NCBI RefSeq assembly: GCF_003967195.1
Contig: NZ_AP018725.1
Coordinates: 2,480,001-2,544,000, forward strand
Direction of reading: 5' to 3'
DNA from: Sulfuriflexus mobilis
GTDB taxonomy: Bacteria; Pseudomonadota; Gammaproteobacteria; AKS1
Length of the DNA: 64,000 nucleotides
Below the pieces are notes generated by a model. It was not told where the DNA came from and did not search any database. It worked only from the letters and a program-made list of their open reading frames with translations. Both the position numbers and the translations under genes were made by a program. Shown here piece by piece: positions 62,334-64,000 of the stretch (position 1 is its first letter; every line of letters begins with the position of its first letter).

Positions 62334-63620
62334 TTATGCACCTTCGGCCTTGTGCCATTTTTCAACATAGATGGCAACAAGGGCGACTCCTACTGCGACA
62401 GCCAGGATAACCATGGTGGCCACAATATTCTGCAATAGGCCGGGGTTTATCAATAACACGAGGCCAAGTGTCGCCATCATGCTGCCGGAGATAAGTTTAA
62501 GCCTCTTCCCCTCTCGTTCCTGTAGCTTGCGGCCACCCATTGTCCAGGCAAACAACATAACAATCGTCAGTAACGGCACGATATAAATAAGGTTATACAG
62601 TGCCAGGTAGGCGTAATACCGGGGCGTGGAGAGATCGCTTAAAGTCAAAATCCGTGTGTACACCATCGGGAAGCCCGCCGTGCACAGAAACTCATAGAGA
62701 TTCGCAAACACAGCCAGCCCGGTTGTTGCCAGTAACAAGGTGATCAATGAGCGTGTCTGCAACAGCTTACGCATGCGCAGATAGAGTGCCGGTTTGGCAC
62801 TGTCGGAGATCGTCAATGACACGCCACGTTTAAACCAGATGAAGTCCTTGATATTGATCAGTCCCACGGCCAGCGCGACCATGCCGGCTATGACGGTAAT
62901 AGCATCGAGGTGACCGATAAGCCGGAACAGATTAAGCCAGGCCGTCATGAACAGGAAATACATAAGGCCCGAGATAGTCACGAACACCCCGCCGACCAGC
63001 AGCATCCGCCCACGACTGCCACTGTGCAGCATCATGCCCATCAGGAACATCAAGACAAAAAACGCACAGGGATTAAACGCATCCACAGCGGCGATGAACA
63101 GGGTGATCACCGGCAAGCCATCTACGTCGCCCGTGTTCACCCGCCCGAAGAAGGGCAATGTCAGATCAACATGTTTAGACGGTACAGTAGAAAACCCTTT
63201 CAGCGAACCTGTTGCCACGATATGCCGGCGACAAGCGGATAACAGCGAACTCAACTGCTGCGGCGTCGCACGCTCATCAAAGCCCGTCAGCATCGTATTG
63301 CACAACAGCAAGGCGGGTACCGACTGTGCCTTCTGCCCCAGCTCCCCTGCCATTAACTGGTAACGTATTACATTGTCGGGCTCACCGTCGAGCTGGTAGG
63401 CATGCAGTTGTAGATCCGGTTGCGTTGCCGCCAGTTGCTCAATATGCGGCTTCGCCTTGAGGCAATGCGGGCAGTTGCTGGACCAGAAAAAATAAACGTG
63501 GATGACGGGAGCAGCATCACTGACCCGCTCAAACCAGACCGGCCCGGACAATGCCTTCTGCGCCGCACCCGTGACCAGGGGCGACAACAACAGCACAATC
63601 ATCAGCATCAGGTAGCGCAT
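62334..63620 (-). CDS. Inverted DsbD-like thiol transporter (thioredoxin + CcdA domain)
   Basis: 428 residues: signal peptide (ending near GAA-QKA), then a periplasmic thioredoxin-like domain with FFWSSNCPHCLKAKP (CxxC near residue 50). A CcdA/DsbD-type membrane domain of about seven helices follows, with the redox Cys in DAFNPCAFFVLMF and EFLCTAGFP. DsbD has the membrane domain before its thioredoxin; here the order is reversed. It probably passes electrons across the membrane to reduce periplasmic thiols or to serve cytochrome maturation. It converges on the coiled-coil gene after fccAB, 27 bp apart. Confidence 0.82.
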   Translation of the reverse strand: MRYLMLMIVLLLSPLVTGAAQKALSGPVWFERVSDAAPVIHVYFFWSSNCPHCLKAKPHIEQLAATQPDLQLHAYQLDGEPDNVIRYQLMAGELGQKAQSVPALLLCNTMLTGFDERATPQQLSSLLSACRRHIVATGSLKGFSTVPSKHVDLTLPFFGRVNTGDVDGLPVITLFIAAVDAFNPCAFFVLMFLMGMMLHSGSRGRMLLVGGVFVTISGLMYFLFMTAWLNLFRLIGHLDAITVIAGMVALAVGLINIKDFIWFKRGVSLTISDSAKPALYLRMRKLLQTRSLITLLLATTGLAVFANLYEFLCTAGFPMVYTRILTLSDLSTPRYYAYLALYNLIYIVPLLTIVMLFAWTMGGRKLQEREGKRLKLISGSMMATLGLVLLINPGLLQNIVATMVILAVAVGVALVAIYVEKWHKAEGA

Positions 63621-63694
63621 CAGAACGAATCCTTATCGTCTGTTAATAAAACGTGCCCGCTGTCATATAAATGATGGGCTGCAGCCGCTAGCGC

Positions 63695-63916
63695 TTATTG
63701 CTTTACCTGAGCCATGCGCAACAGTTTCAGTATCAATAATACCCATGGTGTACCGTGCATAAACAGGTCAAAAATATCGATCGGCTTGCTCAGTGTGCCG
63801 TCGGCGAGCATTTTCAGTTTTTCCCAGACATGCGGCTCGGGCATAAACGGCGCCAGGCCAAGCAACAGTGAAATGACCACCAGGGTCGAGAGCGGGATCT
63901 TGTCTAACCATTTCAT
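63695..63916 (-). CDS. Small two-helix membrane protein
   Basis: 73 residues with two hydrophobic helices (about 9-24, IPLSTLVVISLLLGLAPF; and 56-68, WVLLILKLL). The motif PFMPEPHVWEKLKMLADGTLSKPIDIFDLFMHGTP (residues 23-57) recurs in proteins databases call RND-transporter-like, without real evidence. Function unknown. AAAGG ahead of the ATG. It is the first gene of a pair with the DsbD-like protein. Confidence 0.65.
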   Translation of the reverse strand: MKWLDKIPLSTLVVISLLLGLAPFMPEPHVWEKLKMLADGTLSKPIDIFDLFMHGTPWVLLILKLLRMAQVKQ

Positions 63917-63941
63917 ATAGAAAACCTTTATTTATGATTGC

Positions 63942-63959
63942 TGATTGTAAAACCAATCA
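63942..63959. promoter_or_regulatory. Inverted repeat upstream of the small membrane protein gene
   Basis: TGATTG-N6-CAATCA, perfect 6-bp arms, 26 bp before the ATG at 63916. It could be an operator; the spacing of six excludes a standard FNR box. Confidence 0.35.
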
Positions 63960-64000
63960 TTAATGTTTGTGTCAAGCCGTAGGGTGCGCCCTGCGCACCT

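Noticed and set aside
63942..63959. TGATTG-N6-CAATCA as another FNR box
   Set aside because: Spacer of six rather than four and half-sites not TTGAT/ATCAA.

Overview
The window looks like chromosomal DNA of a sulfur-oxidising gammaproteobacterium, probably related to the Chromatiales/Ectothiorhodospira group. Housekeeping genes are of gammaproteobacterial type (fabA-fabB, purT, rapA, recQ, slyD, ybiT, yeiP/efpL, tcdA, ydbH-ynbE-ydbL, selO). Between them lie genes for reduced-sulfur metabolism: a sulfide:quinone oxidoreductase, a flavocytochrome c sulfide dehydrogenase (fccAB), a DsrC/TusE-family protein, a secreted protein resembling sulfur globule proteins, and an ArsR-family regulator with the two cysteines of persulfide sensors (SqrR/BigR type). 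I see no rRNA, tRNA, CRISPR array, phage or transposase gene.

Layout. 0-4.4 kb: transporter, antitoxin-like protein, msrA, an alcohol dehydrogenase/monooxygenase pair, then two gene remnants beside a Fur-box-like site. 4.5-14.4 kb: PilZ protein, hydrolase/lipoprotein pair, SYLF protein, slyD, DUF302/cytochrome c pair, TlpA-like thioredoxin, tcdA, tatD, mazG. 14.5-23.5 kb: signalling (two histidine kinases linked to solute-binding domains, MscS channel, GAF/HD-GYP protein), with adk and a dsrC/tusE homologue. 23.5-29.2 kb: HIT protein, SulP transporter, cold-shock protein, rapA. 29.4-37.6 kb: sulfur block (sulfur-globule-like gene, ArsR regulator, sulfide:quinone oxidoreductase) mixed with ybiT, arfB and others. 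37.6-49.2 kb: histone-like protein, PAS kinase, metalloprotease, efpL, recQ, glutaredoxin, ydbH-ynbE-ydbL, membrane proteins. 49.3-52.6 kb: an accessory patch of small, partly frameshifted plus-strand genes with attC-like sites, which I read as a relic of integron gene cassettes. 52.7-64 kb: fabA-fabB, purT, selO, two alpha/beta hydrolases, fccAB, and an inverted DsbD-like thiol transporter.

The sulfur genes are spread over 50 kb but appear linked by regulation. FNR/ANR-type palindromes (TTGAT-N4-ATCAA or one mismatch) lie before the sulfide:quinone oxidoreductase, before fccAB, before the diheme cytochrome-DUF302 gene and before a small DUF465 gene. In all four a plausible -10 hexamer starts exactly 22 bp after the palindrome, the geometry of class II FNR activation. 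The sulfur-globule-like gene has a different site, a perfect 12-bp inverted repeat, and is followed by the ArsR-type candidate persulfide sensor. A working model is that low oxygen induces sulfide oxidation through FNR while persulfide controls globule-protein synthesis through the ArsR regulator. This rests on reading the sequence by eye and family knowledge, not on any search.
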